From the NCBI GenBank assembly GCA_013365365.1, contig JABVXU010000056.1, forward strand, positions 124,001-188,000: a stretch of DNA of 64,000 nucleotides, read 5' to 3'. Below the pieces are notes generated by a model. The model saw only the letters and a list, made by a program, of their open reading frames with translations, had not been told where the DNA came from and searched no databases. How positions within the stretch are numbered: the stretch's first letter is position 1; every line of letters begins with the position of its first letter. This document shows positions 40,272-53,262 of this stretch, in pieces. The translations under genes and the position numbers were made by a program. The stretch is from Cruorifilaria tuberocauda (taxonomy: Eukaryota > Nematoda > Chromadorea > Rhabditida > Onchocercidae).

Positions 40272-40350
40272 TACCGCGTAACAACCCCGCCCGCAAGCTA
40301 ATTCATCCGCCACGCGTTTTGGCCCATTTGCGCCCCTCACTGCTTAAACC
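40272..40350. promoter_or_regulatory. GC-richer, CpG-containing island, possible regulatory element
   Basis: Directly after the purine tract comes about 75 bases with several CpG dinucleotides (CCGCG, CCGCCCGC, CCGCCACGCG, TTTGCGCCCCTC), striking in a local background well above 65% AT. No reading frame or RNA structure explains it. Regulatory function is inference only. Confidence 0.3.
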
Positions 40351-41575
40351 AGATGTTTCTCTTATGATGACAGTTAAGCAGCCATTTTTGGCATCTTTTT
40401 CATTCATTCCATTGGGTACAACTGATAAGATATCTTTGATAGTTTAACATTCTAATATGTTACTATTTCATTATTTCGATATTATTGAAAGTTTACTTCT
40501 CCATCTAGTTACATCAATGTCTTTTTTTCTTTTGTAAGCATAAATTATTTATTTGTAACATATTTTAAGCTTATCATTTTTCAAAATTTCTTTTTCAGTT
40601 TAAAAAAAAAGATGAATCGCTGCAATGCTATTATCTCCTCCGTAAATCGGTATTTTTTATTTAGTTTTCTTGATAATATCATTTGATGAAGAAGGAATGT
40701 TCTTTTTTTTCTCTCGAAGTTAAAAAGTTTGGTATGCGTATAAGCTATCCTTCGGGAATATCTTTCCGTGGGATTTTTGAAAAAATGAAAAAAAAGGCCT
40801 AAGATGTAATTCGTAGGAAAGAAAATGATTCAGGCCTGTAATTGACATTTCTCCATTTATTATCGGCTATGTTTACGTCATGAAGTTTAAATCTTTGCTT
40901 ATATGCAATATGCAATAACAAAAAAAGAGAGTTAAGCTAAGATTTGTTGCCTAAATAACAAAAATTTCTTATATTCATTACTTTCTTCTTCTCTGTATAA
41001 AATATAAAATAATATTTCAATTTATGAAACCTTTGACCTCTTTTAATTTATTTTATGATCAATAAAACACTGCAGAAAGTCAAAAAAAATTATTCGAACT
41101 CATCAACAGTTCTTTAATGTTCATTTTAACTTCATGAAAAGGCAAATATGAAATTTTTTTTTTCCTTTTCTTATTTTAAATGTGAGTAAATAAATTGATG
41201 ATTGGATGAATTGATTGTATCAGATTGCTTGTTCCCATCTTTTCAATGTACCTTTTTTCTAACTCTCTCTCTCCCTCTCTCTGTATCTCAGTATTACATT
41301 CCTTCTATGTTCCACTACTCGTTAATTTCTTTATATTTATTCAACTCATTTTTTCCTTCTATCATCATTATTTTAGTTCCAATTAGTTCTGTTAATAAAA
41401 ATGAAAATTATCATGGTACTTATCTTCTTTCATATTTCCATATTGATGAGAAGAAAGAGGAAAAATTGGGAAAGAGTATTTCTGTAATGGATTATCAACC
41501 AACAGTTAATAAATTTCAGCTTATTAGTGCGAAATGAATGCAATAATTTTGAAGTTTAACATACTTGAAAGGGAA

Positions 41576-41588
41576 GGGGGGGGGGGGG
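41576..41588 (+). repeat. Run of 13 G
   Basis: Uninterrupted poly(G), unusual in this AT-rich sequence; the exact length may be an assembly or polymerase artefact. Confidence 0.9.
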
Positions 41589-42690
41589 TTATATGCGATG
41601 CAAATGATTATTGACTGAAGTGATCGAAGAGGAAAAAGTTAGAAGATAGCAGGGGAGAGGAAAGAGTGCGGAAATATCGGCGGTTATATAATAAATTAAT
41701 AAATGGATTTATTAATTTGCCCTGCTTTTCCGTTCACGCTTTTCTACACTTGCACACGATTCCTGCTGTTATCAGACATACGCGTCTCGTTGACACTAGA
41801 AACCGTGATTTTTCCTTTTTTTTGCACTGAATAGAAAGAGCAGTACTGCCGCTACTATTATTTCAATCACTCAATTCATCAATTTATCTGAGATAATACA
41901 TCGGTATATCCGATATCTCTTTTACAGTGTGATTATCATTTTTTTTTGAAATAAAAGCTGTTTAGTTTATTGTAATCAATAATCACTTTATTTTATCACA
42001 AGGATTAAATGATTGGATAAAATACTTTCAAGTATTTCTATCATCAATTTATATTCGTTTCAGTATATAAGAATGTACGTACGAAGTCATTGAACTATAT
42101 ACCTATGTTTGATGTTGAGGTGAGAGCAAATTACGTCGTACAACAAACTCTTCACTCTCTCTAAGTTTGAGAGTTTTTCCTTCCGTATCCTTTTCCACTT
42201 GATCATGTTCTATCATACCTGATAGAAGATGACCTTCATCATAGTTCATCATTTCCATTTTCAAATCTCTTTATTAGTGTATCCATCATTGTCCTTCCTT
42301 GAACAGACATAAGAATATCTTATCAGCAAGACCGTTCTTAATTCCCAAACGTATACACAAATTGATAATGAAATATCGATTGTATTACTCTCTTTTATTC
42401 TCTCGCTTTTTTTAAAATGATTGTCTAAAATCAAAATATCATAAATTTCTTCATAAAATTAAAATTATTGAAAATTACAAAATTGATTCGATATGCCGTT
42501 GAGTCTGTCGAATCAGATATGATTTTATAGCAATTATATATAAAACTAAGCGTAATCAAATTCATAACTTAAAATAGAAAAGATTGTTATTTTTTTTCAA
42601 TTTGAAATTTCGTTTTTCAACAAATTTCATGATTTTACTCTATTCATCTTTAACCAAACTGACATATTTATCATTTTTTCTATAATAACA

Positions 42691-42764
42691 TGTACATATA
42701 TATATTACACATGTACATATATATATATATATATATATATGAATGAATATATATATATATATAT
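42691..42764 (+). repeat. AT microsatellite with duplicated ACATGTACATATATAT lead-in
   Basis: Two copies of ACATGTACATATATAT followed by a long AT run interrupted once by GAATGA. Self-complementary and able to form a cruciform. Confidence 0.9.
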
Positions 42765-43618
42765 GTTTGATAATAAGAGTACCTCGAAGTTTTGAAAAGA
42801 GGAATTTTAACAATTGAAATGTTCGATGTTAAACTTTTCGGTGATGTATTATCTTACATAGAAATATTGAAGAGTAGTGTCTGACAGAGCACGAAAAGAG
42901 AGAAATAGCTATGTCAATCAATTTCAGCTTTAAGAATTTTGCGAAGAAAAAAATAAGAAATTAATTTTTTAAAAGCACACGCATACACACACAATTATGT
43001 GTAAGCATGTCAGCATTGGTTAACTTTTCAACTTTTCAAAATATTCCCTTCAATTATCCATAATTTTTGCTTTCTAAAATTTAATCACTCCATTTGATGA
43101 GTTTTGTATATTATTGAAAATGTTATTGATAAGTGAATTATTCAAAGGATAATTTCCATTTTCGTTGATGATAACCATTAAAATTTCTCATTCTTTTACT
43201 TTTATTATTTCAATTAACATTAACTTTTTTCCTTCTAATTTCGATTATGATAATTTATCTTAAGAGAGAAAAAGAGAGAAGAGGAAAGAAATGACGTCTG
43301 TGTTATATGGAAATTTTTAATGTTATTAAATATCAGTCATTGCTCAAAACACCTTTCCGAGAATACTTTCCTTATCGAGAGTTATTGAGATTAGTAAGGA
43401 TCAAGTTTCTGTTCTTTTTGTTTAAAAATTTATCAAATATAAAAAGCGTAAATAAATTTTTGTCAAGAATAATTCCTGTCAGCCAATCAACTCTATGTTA
43501 TTTTATTCTTTTGTCTTTGTGCTAAATTTATTTCTTTGCAATGCTTAATGTTTTTAAATAATGCAAATTTCATTTGAACTTTAAAATAAATTAATTAGTT
43601 TAAATTCTAGAATACAAT

Positions 43619-43776
43619 CGCTTGATCTCCCTTTCTTTCTCTCTTTCCCTATCTTTGTTTTCTAATTAATTATTTCAATTTTCAAAAAAAAATTTAATTA
43701 AAATTTATTTTTATTTTATTCAAACAACTATGATGATATTTATAATGAACAGGAAGAAATTTCATTTATGCTGTTC
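43619..43776 (+). repeat. Dispersed 158-base repeat, copy 1 (upstream of Musashi)
   Basis: From CGCTTGATCTC to TTTATGCTGTTC it matches 48827-48986 in the same orientation with about seven substitutions and a two-base difference in an A run. No terminal inverted repeats or clear target duplications are visible. Confidence 0.95.
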
Positions 43777-44767
43777 AGTTTTTTTCATTAAAAATGAGTA
43801 GACAATTGGTAAACAAAAGAAAAATTGATTGCTCGCAGTTTGTATACTAAAATTAGTTTTTGATATTGTTAATTTATTCGTCTCATGATAATAATGATAA
43901 TATATTTATATAAATATTTCCTTTTGCGCAATTTTCAAGTTTTTAACGCATCGATTAACGTCCGTAGTGATAACACATTGAATAAAATTACATAAAAATT
44001 TGAATTTTTATATAGAGTAAACAAGCAAAGTAAAATATTTAGAAGATAAACAAGTAAAGAAAAAGAAATAGTAGCTTGTTATGAGAAAAGAAATGAAGAA
44101 AAATAAGATAGTGAAAATGAGAATTGTCACGCATAAAATAAAATTAGACGAGCGGAAGTGAAGGAGAGATAAAAGAGTTTGCGGTGATATTTGTTTATAA
44201 TTTGGCAAATGTTTTGAAATTTCGTCATCAAATGAAACTTTTCTTTTGTTTTTAAAGAAAATTGAAAAAAAGGAAGGGAAAAAGAAGAAACATTACAGCA
44301 TTTCTTTCATATTTTCTTCAACAAAGAAAATCTATTGAATAAATTAATTAAACAAGCTATGTGCTACGCGTAATCCGTATTCATAGTGAAAACATTAAAA
44401 AATCTTCCGTTAAACTCGTCACTTTCTCATTTTATCTTATTCTATGCGTTTTCGATTCAGATCAGCAAATTTCCTCATACAATTTCTTTTGGAATTTGAA
44501 GAATCTGCGTGAAAAAAGCACTGAGGAAAAGAGTGCGTGAGCAATCGGTCAACGGTCATTGATTGCTAACTTGCTACTGACCATTGGAACAGTTCAGACT
44601 TATTCAATATTTGCAAGAACAATTAATATTTCATCAATTATTCACCTGTTAATCTAATAAAACTGTATTAGTTATCTTTTGTTTATTTCAAAGGCCTTGA
44701 AAGGCAAATTTCGGCCGGTGTTTAGATAGAAGGTTAAAAGAGAGGTTAGTTAGTAGAAAAGTTAGTT

Positions 44768-47700
44768 ATGGATACATCCGATTGTAATGCAAACGAAAAT
44801 GAAGCAACACAACAGAGTCCAAGTTCGGAGGATGGTACCAGCTCAAATGATCCTGGGTAATTATTACTTCGACTTCTCTATTAATTTAAAAATTTTCAAT
44901 GTTTCTCTATGTGTGTTTTATAATGCACACCAGCAGCTAAAACACAATGATTGTTAGTATCAAACAAACGAACCTCCCGCAAACTCAAATCATCTAATGA
45001 CTCTATAAAGTGGTAATAAAAGTGTTTCTCTTTTACATTTGCGCCTAAATATTCCACAACGTCCCATAGGCAAGGGTCAATTTTTTTCTTGTAGTTATTA
45101 TTAACTATTACATATCTTATGAAAAGGAATTGCACATCTGAAAATGGAAATTAGTAGTTAAATAATTCCTTATCAATAATTTCTATCGCAAATTTTGAAT
45201 TGAACGGAAAAAGTATACTAGAATGTTGACATCCAGCGAAACCAGACGGAATAAGTAACAAACATTCCGAGAGTAGTTAGCATGAAATTCTATCTATTCA
45301 TGTTTTTCTTTTTTACAGATTTTTTATATTAGATAAGAAAGTTAACTTCATAACTAAATTATTCTTTCTTATGATAATTCATGAAAATTAATGGAAATTT
45401 ATTCTGAGAAAAACAAGAGAAAAACATAATCTTTAAAAAAAGGGAAAAAATTTAACTTTATTCATACTTTGTTTCAGGAAAATGTTTATCGGTGGTCTTA
45501 GCTGGCAAACAACAGCTGGTAAGTAATAATGTTTTTCAATTTTTCGCTTTTATAATGAATAAGCAACTAATGACTTGAAATAGTAGTTAAGCGCTAGTGA
45601 TGAAGAAGTTTGGAAATTATTGATCCCGAAGAGTTTCGCTTTGTATAATTACTTTCAAATTTTTAATTACATTCAAATTGCAGGGTTATAGTTTTCATAA
45701 TTACATTCAAATCCAATAGGCGATGGGATTTGAATTCTTGAATGTAATTATATAATTCGATGAAGAATGTTATAATTTGAAGTACTAATATTGTATGTGA
45801 TATGCTGTGGTGCAAAATATTAGGTTATTTCTCCTTTAATAGTACTCAGTTGGGCACTCAGTAGAAGAAGGCCCAAATTGTAGTAATAGTAGTAGTAGTA
45901 TAATTAGTTAGTTATCGTAGTTGATAGTAATAGTAATGAAGTAACACAACAAAGTAAAATTCTTCTCCTACGAGTATGTGAAAAGACATTCGTAGTATAT
46001 TTTAAAAAAAGTTTGAAAAAACTAAAATAATTAAAAATTTGAACAATGTTCGAAATGAAAGTTTCACATTTTTCACTAAAATTTATTACAAATGCCTTCA
46101 CATATACATTATATAATAATCAATATGCTATTATTTCAAATAATATTAATTGAATTTGCTCTATCAAATTTAAATCTTCAGAAAAAAAATGATTTTTTAT
46201 TTTTACAGAAGGGTTGCGAGATTATTTTGGTAAATTTGGCGAAGTAAATGAATGTATGGTAATGAGGGATCCAGCAACCAAAAGAGCCAGGCAATCGTTT
46301 ATCATTTCTTCTTTGTCTTTCTTTTTTTTTTCAATCTTTATCTTTTTATCCTGTTCACGCTATCATTTTCTTATCATATTCAATGACCTATTCATAGATG
46401 TTGTTTTAACTATAATCCTTTAAATGATTATGTTTAATCCTTATCCTATGATATATTTTTTTCTCTATTTCAGTTTTTGTGAATGTTTTAATTATAGAGG
46501 TTTTGGATTTATAACATTTACTGATCCAGCAAGTGTCGATAAAGTGTTAGCTCAAGAACAGCATGAACTCGATGGCAAGAAAGTAGGCATTTGTTTTTTT
46601 TATTTAAATATAAATTAAATTTTGAAGCTTTCTGCTGCTATAATAATAAATAGGATGTGTTCATGCAAAAAAAGAAAAATCCCATGGGCATATGTGATAA
46701 TAAAAGGCAAAATCTATGCAGCAAACAAGTTTCGTCTCTTTTTTCTAAATTACTTCCTTTTCTAAGGAGCAAAAATGCCTGAAGGTGTCAGTTAATGGTA
46801 AAGCTGAACTTAAGATGAAAATGGTTCCACTGATTAATTTGAGAAGAATAAAATCAAAAATAAAGATGAGCAGAAAAATGAATTGGATTACTTTTATATT
46901 ATTGGAACTTTTTTCTTCATTTTTAGTTATTTACTCTTAAAATTATCTATTTTTCCAGGTATTTTTGGAATAAATTTATATTCCTAACCATTATTCATGA
47001 GAATTTCGTCCAAAAAATTCTTTTTCAGATCGATCCAAAAGTCGCATTTCCAAAAAAAGCGCAACCGAAGGTTAATAAATTTACTCTCCTGTTCTGATTT
47101 TTGTTTTAGTTTAAAAATATAAATCTTATACTTTTCTCTAAATATTTACAAAAAAATCTTTAATGGAGAAATGCTTTTAATTAGTAAATGCATTTCAGAA
47201 AACTTTAGGATTTCGTTAATAATGGATTGCTTAACTTATTTGGTTTGTTTTGCAATTTCTGAACCACGCCAAGAATAAGCCATAGCTTCGTGATAAAATC
47301 AAAATTTAAGTCTCATTTCATGTCCGTCTATCATTCACAAAGAAATTTTCGGAATCATATTCATTATTTACAAAATTTCTTTCAAAATCTCTCTTCTGTC
47401 ATTCGAACTTTAAGTCTTCCATATTTCAGTTATTAGTTCTCTCTAAATCATTTTTTAAAAGTCTTTAACTTTTTTTATATTCATTAATAATTTTAACATA
47501 CATTGAAATAGTTTCTAGTGATTCAGTCATTCTTCATCTTCATCTTCAGTTACCATATTTTTCGCTGTCACTTTTCCAGTGAGCACAAAACGTAGAAATT
47601 TCCATATATTAATGATACTTCAAAAATTCTAGATTATCTTTATCAATTACTGTCACTCTCACTGCATTTCCTCACTTTCTAATTTGATACATATCGAAAT

Positions 47701-50700
47701 TAAGTGATCTTTAAAATTTTCCCAGGAAATTTTTTTTGCATTTTAAAAGAAACTAATATCATCATATTAAAATCAATAAATATTATGTACATCATTTCTC
47801 TGATTATCATTTCTTATCAATAATTTTAAACATAGTTGGAAATTTACTTGGCAGACTGTGCAGAGAGTTTGAAAATGAAAATATCTATTTCATTTCAAAA
47901 GCTTTAAAGTACAAAAAACTAAACTAAATAGTAGTTTTTATGTTTTGAAAGTTATGTATTGTCTTTTCTTTATGTCTTTTCTGTCTTCTTTACGATAAAA
48001 TGAAGAGAAGATAATTGAGAAATCATAAGTAAAGTTTCCATTGCAAATTTAAGAGCTTTCCAGAAAGTTCTCTTATCTTCTTCCAACAATAAAAGGAGTA
48101 GCAATATAGGGATTAAAAATGATGGAAGTTTTTAAGAATCATTCGAGAGAGGAAGAAAAAAAGGCATTTCATATGTGATTAATTATAAAAGCCTTCCATT
48201 TCTTCAAATCCAACGGCAAATTTAAAATTCACTTCTTCCATGGGATTATTAGTTTGAAGTAGAAAATTCGTTCTATCAAATCTTTAAAGAATATTACTGC
48301 TTTTCATATTCTACCATTTTCCATCATTTAGCTTTCATTCCTCGTTTTGAAATCCAAAAATTTGCTCAGAATAAATATAGATTTGTTTGAAAAACCGATT
48401 TTTTCAAACAAATCTATCAAATTTTAAGGTTTGTACTTATTTTTCTAAATTATATAGTAAATTATCAGAAATCAGTGAATTCGTAATTGTGATAGAAATG
48501 TCTTTAAAAATATACGAGAACTCAATTTTATGAAATATCATAAATTCGATAAATCAATGGTTTGAAATCACAAAAGCTCTTTTTTTGCTCGAAATAATTT
48601 CAATATTTCAATCCATATCAAATGGTTTACGACTTTCCTTTAGAGATGAAATTTTCTTCTAAAATTAAATTCTTTTTTTAATGTTTTCCTTTATATGACT
48701 TCATTCGATTGATAAAACTTTTATTTTATTCATTGAATTCATTTATTAAAATATTTCATAGAAATTCATAAATCATTGATCTGATTATCGCCAATTATGA
48801 GTTAGTAATGTTTGCCGAGGTCAACACGCTTGATCTCGCTTTCTTTCTCTCTTTCCCCATCTTTGTCTTCTAATTAATTATTTCAGTTTTCAAAAAAAAA
48901 AATTTAATTAAAATTTGTTTTTATTTTATTCAAACAACTATGATGATATTTATAATGAACGGGAAGAAATTTCATTTATGCTGTTCTATAGCGCCTTATG
49001 GTTCTGTGTTAGATACTTTGATCTTATCATTTATTATTTTGTCAGAAATCAAATTGCAATCTTTTTTTTTGCGTAATTTCGAAAAATATGTGGGATGTGG
49101 GATTAATTAGCATCAGAAAAAAATAGATTTGGATTTATCGAATTTAGTACTTTTAAGCATTAGATGAGGGCATATTGAGATTGCAATTAAAACTTTAATA
49201 TCTAATTTAATATCTCATCAAGGTAAGCAACGAGGAATATAATTTGATAGTTTCGGAATTTAATCAAATACTTCTTTCGAAGTTTTAAGTTTATCTAGAA
49301 AACGATGCTATTTATTAGCCTACTAGGATTATGTGGTTTGAATCTTAATTAGCTTCAGCAATCTTATGATTAGGCATTCTTTATTCATATCTGTTAACAG
49401 TAAGAATTTTTTGCTTATATTTGTCTGATTATGAGTTGAATGGATAATGTTAGGTTATTAAATATAAAAGTTTCAAGAACTGGAGAAAGTTAAAAATAGT
49501 TACTGCATTTGTAATTTTATGTAATATTTTGTTTGTTAGAAATGATTAAAAATACAATCAAAATTTTCCGCATGAATTGGAATTTATTTTTCTGTAGATG
49601 ATAATTAAAACGAAGAAAGTGTTTATTGGTGGCTTGTCAGCAACTTCAACTCTGGAAGATATGAAGAATTATTTTGAACAGTATGGAAAGGTAAGTAATA
49701 TTTCATATGCATTGAAACTAGAATTCGAATAAGGAAAAAAATGCATTAAGAATTGAAGAAATTTTATCCTATCAATAATGGTATGATATATGTCTCAGAA
49801 ACTATGTAGTTAGAGCAAATATTACAAACTTAGTATTTCCCTTAATTTTCAAGTTAGTTTTGATTTTTGAGGTTGAAGACGCGATGCTAATGTTCGACAA
49901 AACTACTCAGCGCCATCGAGGTCAAACTTTTCCATCATCCTAAATTTTTATCACAAATTTTTGAGTTTGAAAGGGAAGAAAAATTGCATTAAAACATAAT
50001 TTATTACTTTCATATTTAAAATATTTGAAATATTACCGAGATTTATTTAAATGCAATCACTCAAGAAATCAAATAGAAGTCGAGGAAAGTATTTTTTCTT
50101 TTTATAAAAAATAAATTCAGCATTTTATAGGATTTGGTTTTATAACGTTTGATAACGATGACGTTAGTGATAAAGTATGTGAAATTCATTTCCATGAGAT
50201 CAATGGTAAGATGGTGGAATGCAAGAAGGCTCAGCCAAAAGAAGTAAGCATTAATGGGATGCTTTTTCAACTTAAGTTCTTTAGTATTTCAAATTCCATT
50301 TTCATAAACATTAATAATAACAATGATAGCAATGATAAAAATAATAATTAGTAAAGATAATAATGTTAATGTTAACAATATTCTAGTTGTAGTAGTAGTA
50401 AATAATAATAACATATAATAACAATAGCAATGATACTAAATAATAGCAGTAATAAATTATAATAGAAATGATAACAATAACAGATAATAAATAAAAATAA
50501 TAAATAATAATGATAGTAACAATTAATAAAATTCATTATAATAACAATGAATGATAGTATTAATAATAATAATGTTGAAAAATAACAATGGTAATAATAA
50601 AGATTTGATACACATACGTAATCCTCACTTTATGAAATGGAATCAGAATCTTCACTTTTTTCCAGAACTAAAAGATCCACCAATAATTATTTGTTTTTTA

Positions 50701-51607
50701 AATTAATGATTTCAGTCTGAAATAATTTTTGCTTGATTAAAGAATTATTTTCCTGTAATTCATATTAATCTGCCATCTTTAATGACACATTTATATGATA
50801 TCACAGAATGTTTGGTTATAATTTTAATTTCAGGTAATGCTACCGGTACAATTAAATAAGAGCAGAGCAGCTGCAGCTCGTAGTTTGTATGGTCTTGGAC
50901 CTGAGCAGTTACTTGGTAAGTTCTTTCGTCGATGAATGTTTCATTTGAGTTTCAGCAAACCTTTATCATTGAATTTTAATCAAATTTATAGTTTATTTTT
51001 ACCTAAATTTGGGATTTTTGATAAATCGATGATTTAATTTTAGCCTATGCTTCTTGTCTGCCTCGACTTGGTACATATGGTACAAGTATGTTTTATAGCG
51101 GTGGAAGTAAGTATTCCTTAATTGTATAATAAATTTTCATAAATTGTACTTTGGACTACGTAGTGCAGTATTATAAATATGTGATATTTTCGAAATGAAT
51201 ATATTTTATTAATTATCAATTTATTAAATATGGTAAATTTTGTTAAATAATTTCTAAGAATTTGAATTGTATGCAGAAAATGACTTTTTCTGAAGAGCTG
51301 AAATTTGAATCTAAATGAATTATTCGTTGTTGTAGTTTTCAACGGGTTTCAATCATACGCTCCGCTTGCGGCCACATCACCACCTGGTAGCGTAACAAAT
51401 GGTGCTGCAGCTGCCGTAGCAGCTAATGCTGCTGGCGTAACACGTGGATTCAATTTAGCTGCAGCTCAAGCAGCTGCAGCTCAACAAGCGGTAGCATTTG
51501 AGGCGGCAGCGCTGTATGCTATTGGTGGTGAGCCATTTGCGGGCATATATCCGAGTGCTATGCACCATCAAACACCTCAACTACCCCATGCCTTCCATAA
51601 GGTCTAA
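44768..51607 (+). CDS. msi-1: Musashi-family RNA-binding protein, two RRMs
   Basis: Musashi proteins bind UAG-containing 3'UTR sites and control translation, chiefly in neural cells. Exons: 44768-44856, 45478-45518, 46209-46290, 46498-46582, 47029-47070, 49598-49690, 49872-49920, 50131-50243, 50834-50915, 51044-51106, 51336-51607; 1,011 nt, 336 aa plus stop, near the usual family length. RRM1 carries RNP2 KMFIGGLSW (about 31-39) and RNP1 RGFGFITF (71-78), followed by [17 protein letters not shown]2 has RNP2 VFIGGL (121-126) and RNP1 RGFGFITF (160-167), ending [13 protein letters not shown]. The tail contains [18 protein letters not shown] and an Ala-rich stretch (about 260-300) ending AFHKV. 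The ATG is the first in frame after a short acidic leader, [12 protein letters not shown]. The intron after 46290 starts with GC, not GT. The 2.5-kb intron 47071-49597 holds one copy of a dispersed repeat. A strong donor follows the stop codon. Confidence 0.95.
45880..45945 (+). repeat. AGT/AAT triplet repeat in a Musashi intron
   Basis: Imperfect AGT and AAT triplets in the intron between the exons ending at 45518 and starting at 46209. Confidence 0.75.
48827..48986 (+). repeat. Dispersed 158-base repeat, copy 2 (inside the large Musashi intron)
   Basis: Second copy of 43619-43776, roughly 95% identical by eye; it lies in the intron 47071-49597. Both copies contain CAAACAACTATGATGATATT and GGAAGAAATTTCATTTATGC. 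Confidence 0.95.
50301..50600 (+). repeat. Imperfect AAT/AAC triplet array in a Musashi intron
   Basis: About 300 bases of AAT, AAC, GAT and AGT triplets between the exons ending at 50243 and starting at 50834; similar in kind to the array at 27556. Confidence 0.88.
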
Positions 51608-53100
51608 AGATTTTTCGGCTTTAACACTTTCACGGTAAGTTGTATCTACCGAATCATACTGTTTTTCCTTTTTATACTTCAGTTTAAATATCAAAAATTG
51701 AATTCGGAATGAATTCCAAAATTCAAATACAAACTGAAATTTCAATCTGTTATTATTTATTGGATTATATGAATTATCATCATGATATATAAAACAAACA
51801 GCAATAAACAAAACAACAATCATGAAAATTAAGCTGGAAATCGAAGCGATGAAAATTATAATAAAAAGATTTTCTTTTTGTTACTTTTCATTCACAGACT
51901 AAAGTTTTTCTTTCTTGTTTCTCCTCTATCCATTTCGTTGATTTTAGCAATTTTACATATTTTCGTTGATTAATAATGCAAAAGTCATATCCATAACAAA
52001 TTTATTTATTTTTAATTCTATTTACTTAATTATTCTACTTACCATTCCTTTATTGAATTCTTAGAAAGTTTATAAAAAGCGCTTTTTTTTCAGAGATGTA
52101 TGGTGAGCGGTTGTTGTTCTAAATGGATTGGAGTTTTTTTCTTCCTAATTCGATTCGTCTTTTTATTTCCACTGGCAATTTAAAAATAAGAAAATGATAT
52201 TTATAATGGAGATGAGACGGACAACGATAACCGAAGTAAAAATACCAATAACAATACCAATGTCAATAAATGCATGAATGCGACAAATACGCCGAATAAT
52301 TTGAAAACCTCTTCACCTCTACAGTATTTTCTTTATAATTAATGTAAACAAGGGAAGGAGACAATTATATTTTAACTTATCGACAAAAGCTTTTTTCCAC
52401 TTCTTTTTCTTCAGTAATAATATAATTTTATACCTTTATTGTTTTTTTTCTTTTCTGATACTCATTTTAAGAAAAAAACTTATATTTTCTAACTTTTTTT
52501 CTCATAATATTTTTTAATTTCTAAATTTTTTTCTATATACATGAAAATCTTTTGGCTACACCAAATGTGAGAAAATTTTATATATTACACTTAGTTTAAT
52601 TTGATCGATCATTTTATGATCTGAAAATGCGTGTATGTTGCTAATGTTTATGATTGAAAAATGATTGAAAACTTCATTGCTCTTCAAATTTAAACTTCAA
52701 AAATTCTATTCGAGAAAGACAATCGATAAATTTAGAGATTTGGAATTCCTCTTTTCTTCATAATTTGCCTCCTTCTTTTTCCAAACATGATATAATATAT
52801 GAAAGTAAGCTTTCACTCTTACATATATACTTTTTTTAATGTATTTATTTTTCCCTCACTTCGATATGATATATAAAAAGCCCAGCAATAATTGATATAT
52901 GTTCAGGTTTTTGCTATACTCCCCTACTTCTCTAAACTTACTTTATTATTATTCATTTCATTACCTTTTATTATTCTCAACATCTCATTATTGTTATTAT
53001 TATTATTATTGTCATTATTATTATTATTTTTATTACCAATTATGTTGTTTCTACATTACTAATTTTTTGATTTAAGAAAAGCTAACTTTTTAAAAGTAAA
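51608..53100. other. Musashi 3' region and intergenic DNA
   Basis: Begins with a presumed 3' untranslated region containing a strong donor (ACG|GTAAGT at 51634/51635) and a good acceptor (TTTTTTTTCAG ending at 52093). ATT triplets occur at 52980-53040. No coding region seen. Confidence 0.55.
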
Positions 53101-53262
53101 ATGTTGGGTGAATCTGTCGTAGAAGAGGAAAGAGAACCGAGTCCGTCTATTCCATTCAGAAGATATTGCTATGATCTCTACTCCGAATTATATTTGTATC
53201 TTAATCAGATGCATCTTTTCACGGGAATTATATGCGATCAACGTTTAAGTTAATATATTGCT
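53101..53262 (+). CDS. Possible short first exon or micro-ORF, unknown
   Basis: An ATG opens a 53-codon frame whose composition is clearly richer in G and C than the flanks. It begins MLGESVVEEEREPSPSIPF and continues with a Tyr/Leu-rich part (RRYCYDLYSELYLYL). Candidate donors lie near its end. It may be the first exon of a gene including other coding-like stretches at about 53606-53740 and 55611-55692, or an upstream part of the 55933-61767 gene. No joined model is convincing. Confidence 0.25.

Larger units (their letters stand above)
37320..44767. other. Intergenic DNA upstream of Musashi
   Basis: AT-rich, with CT tracts at 39369-39418 and 41263-41287, a GC-richer island near 40300, an AT repeat near 42730 and one copy of a dispersed 158-base repeat at 43619. 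The Musashi promoter and leader should be at the right end; GTGTTTAG near 44732 could be a splice or trans-splice acceptor before the ATG at 44768. No gene seen. Confidence 0.6.
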
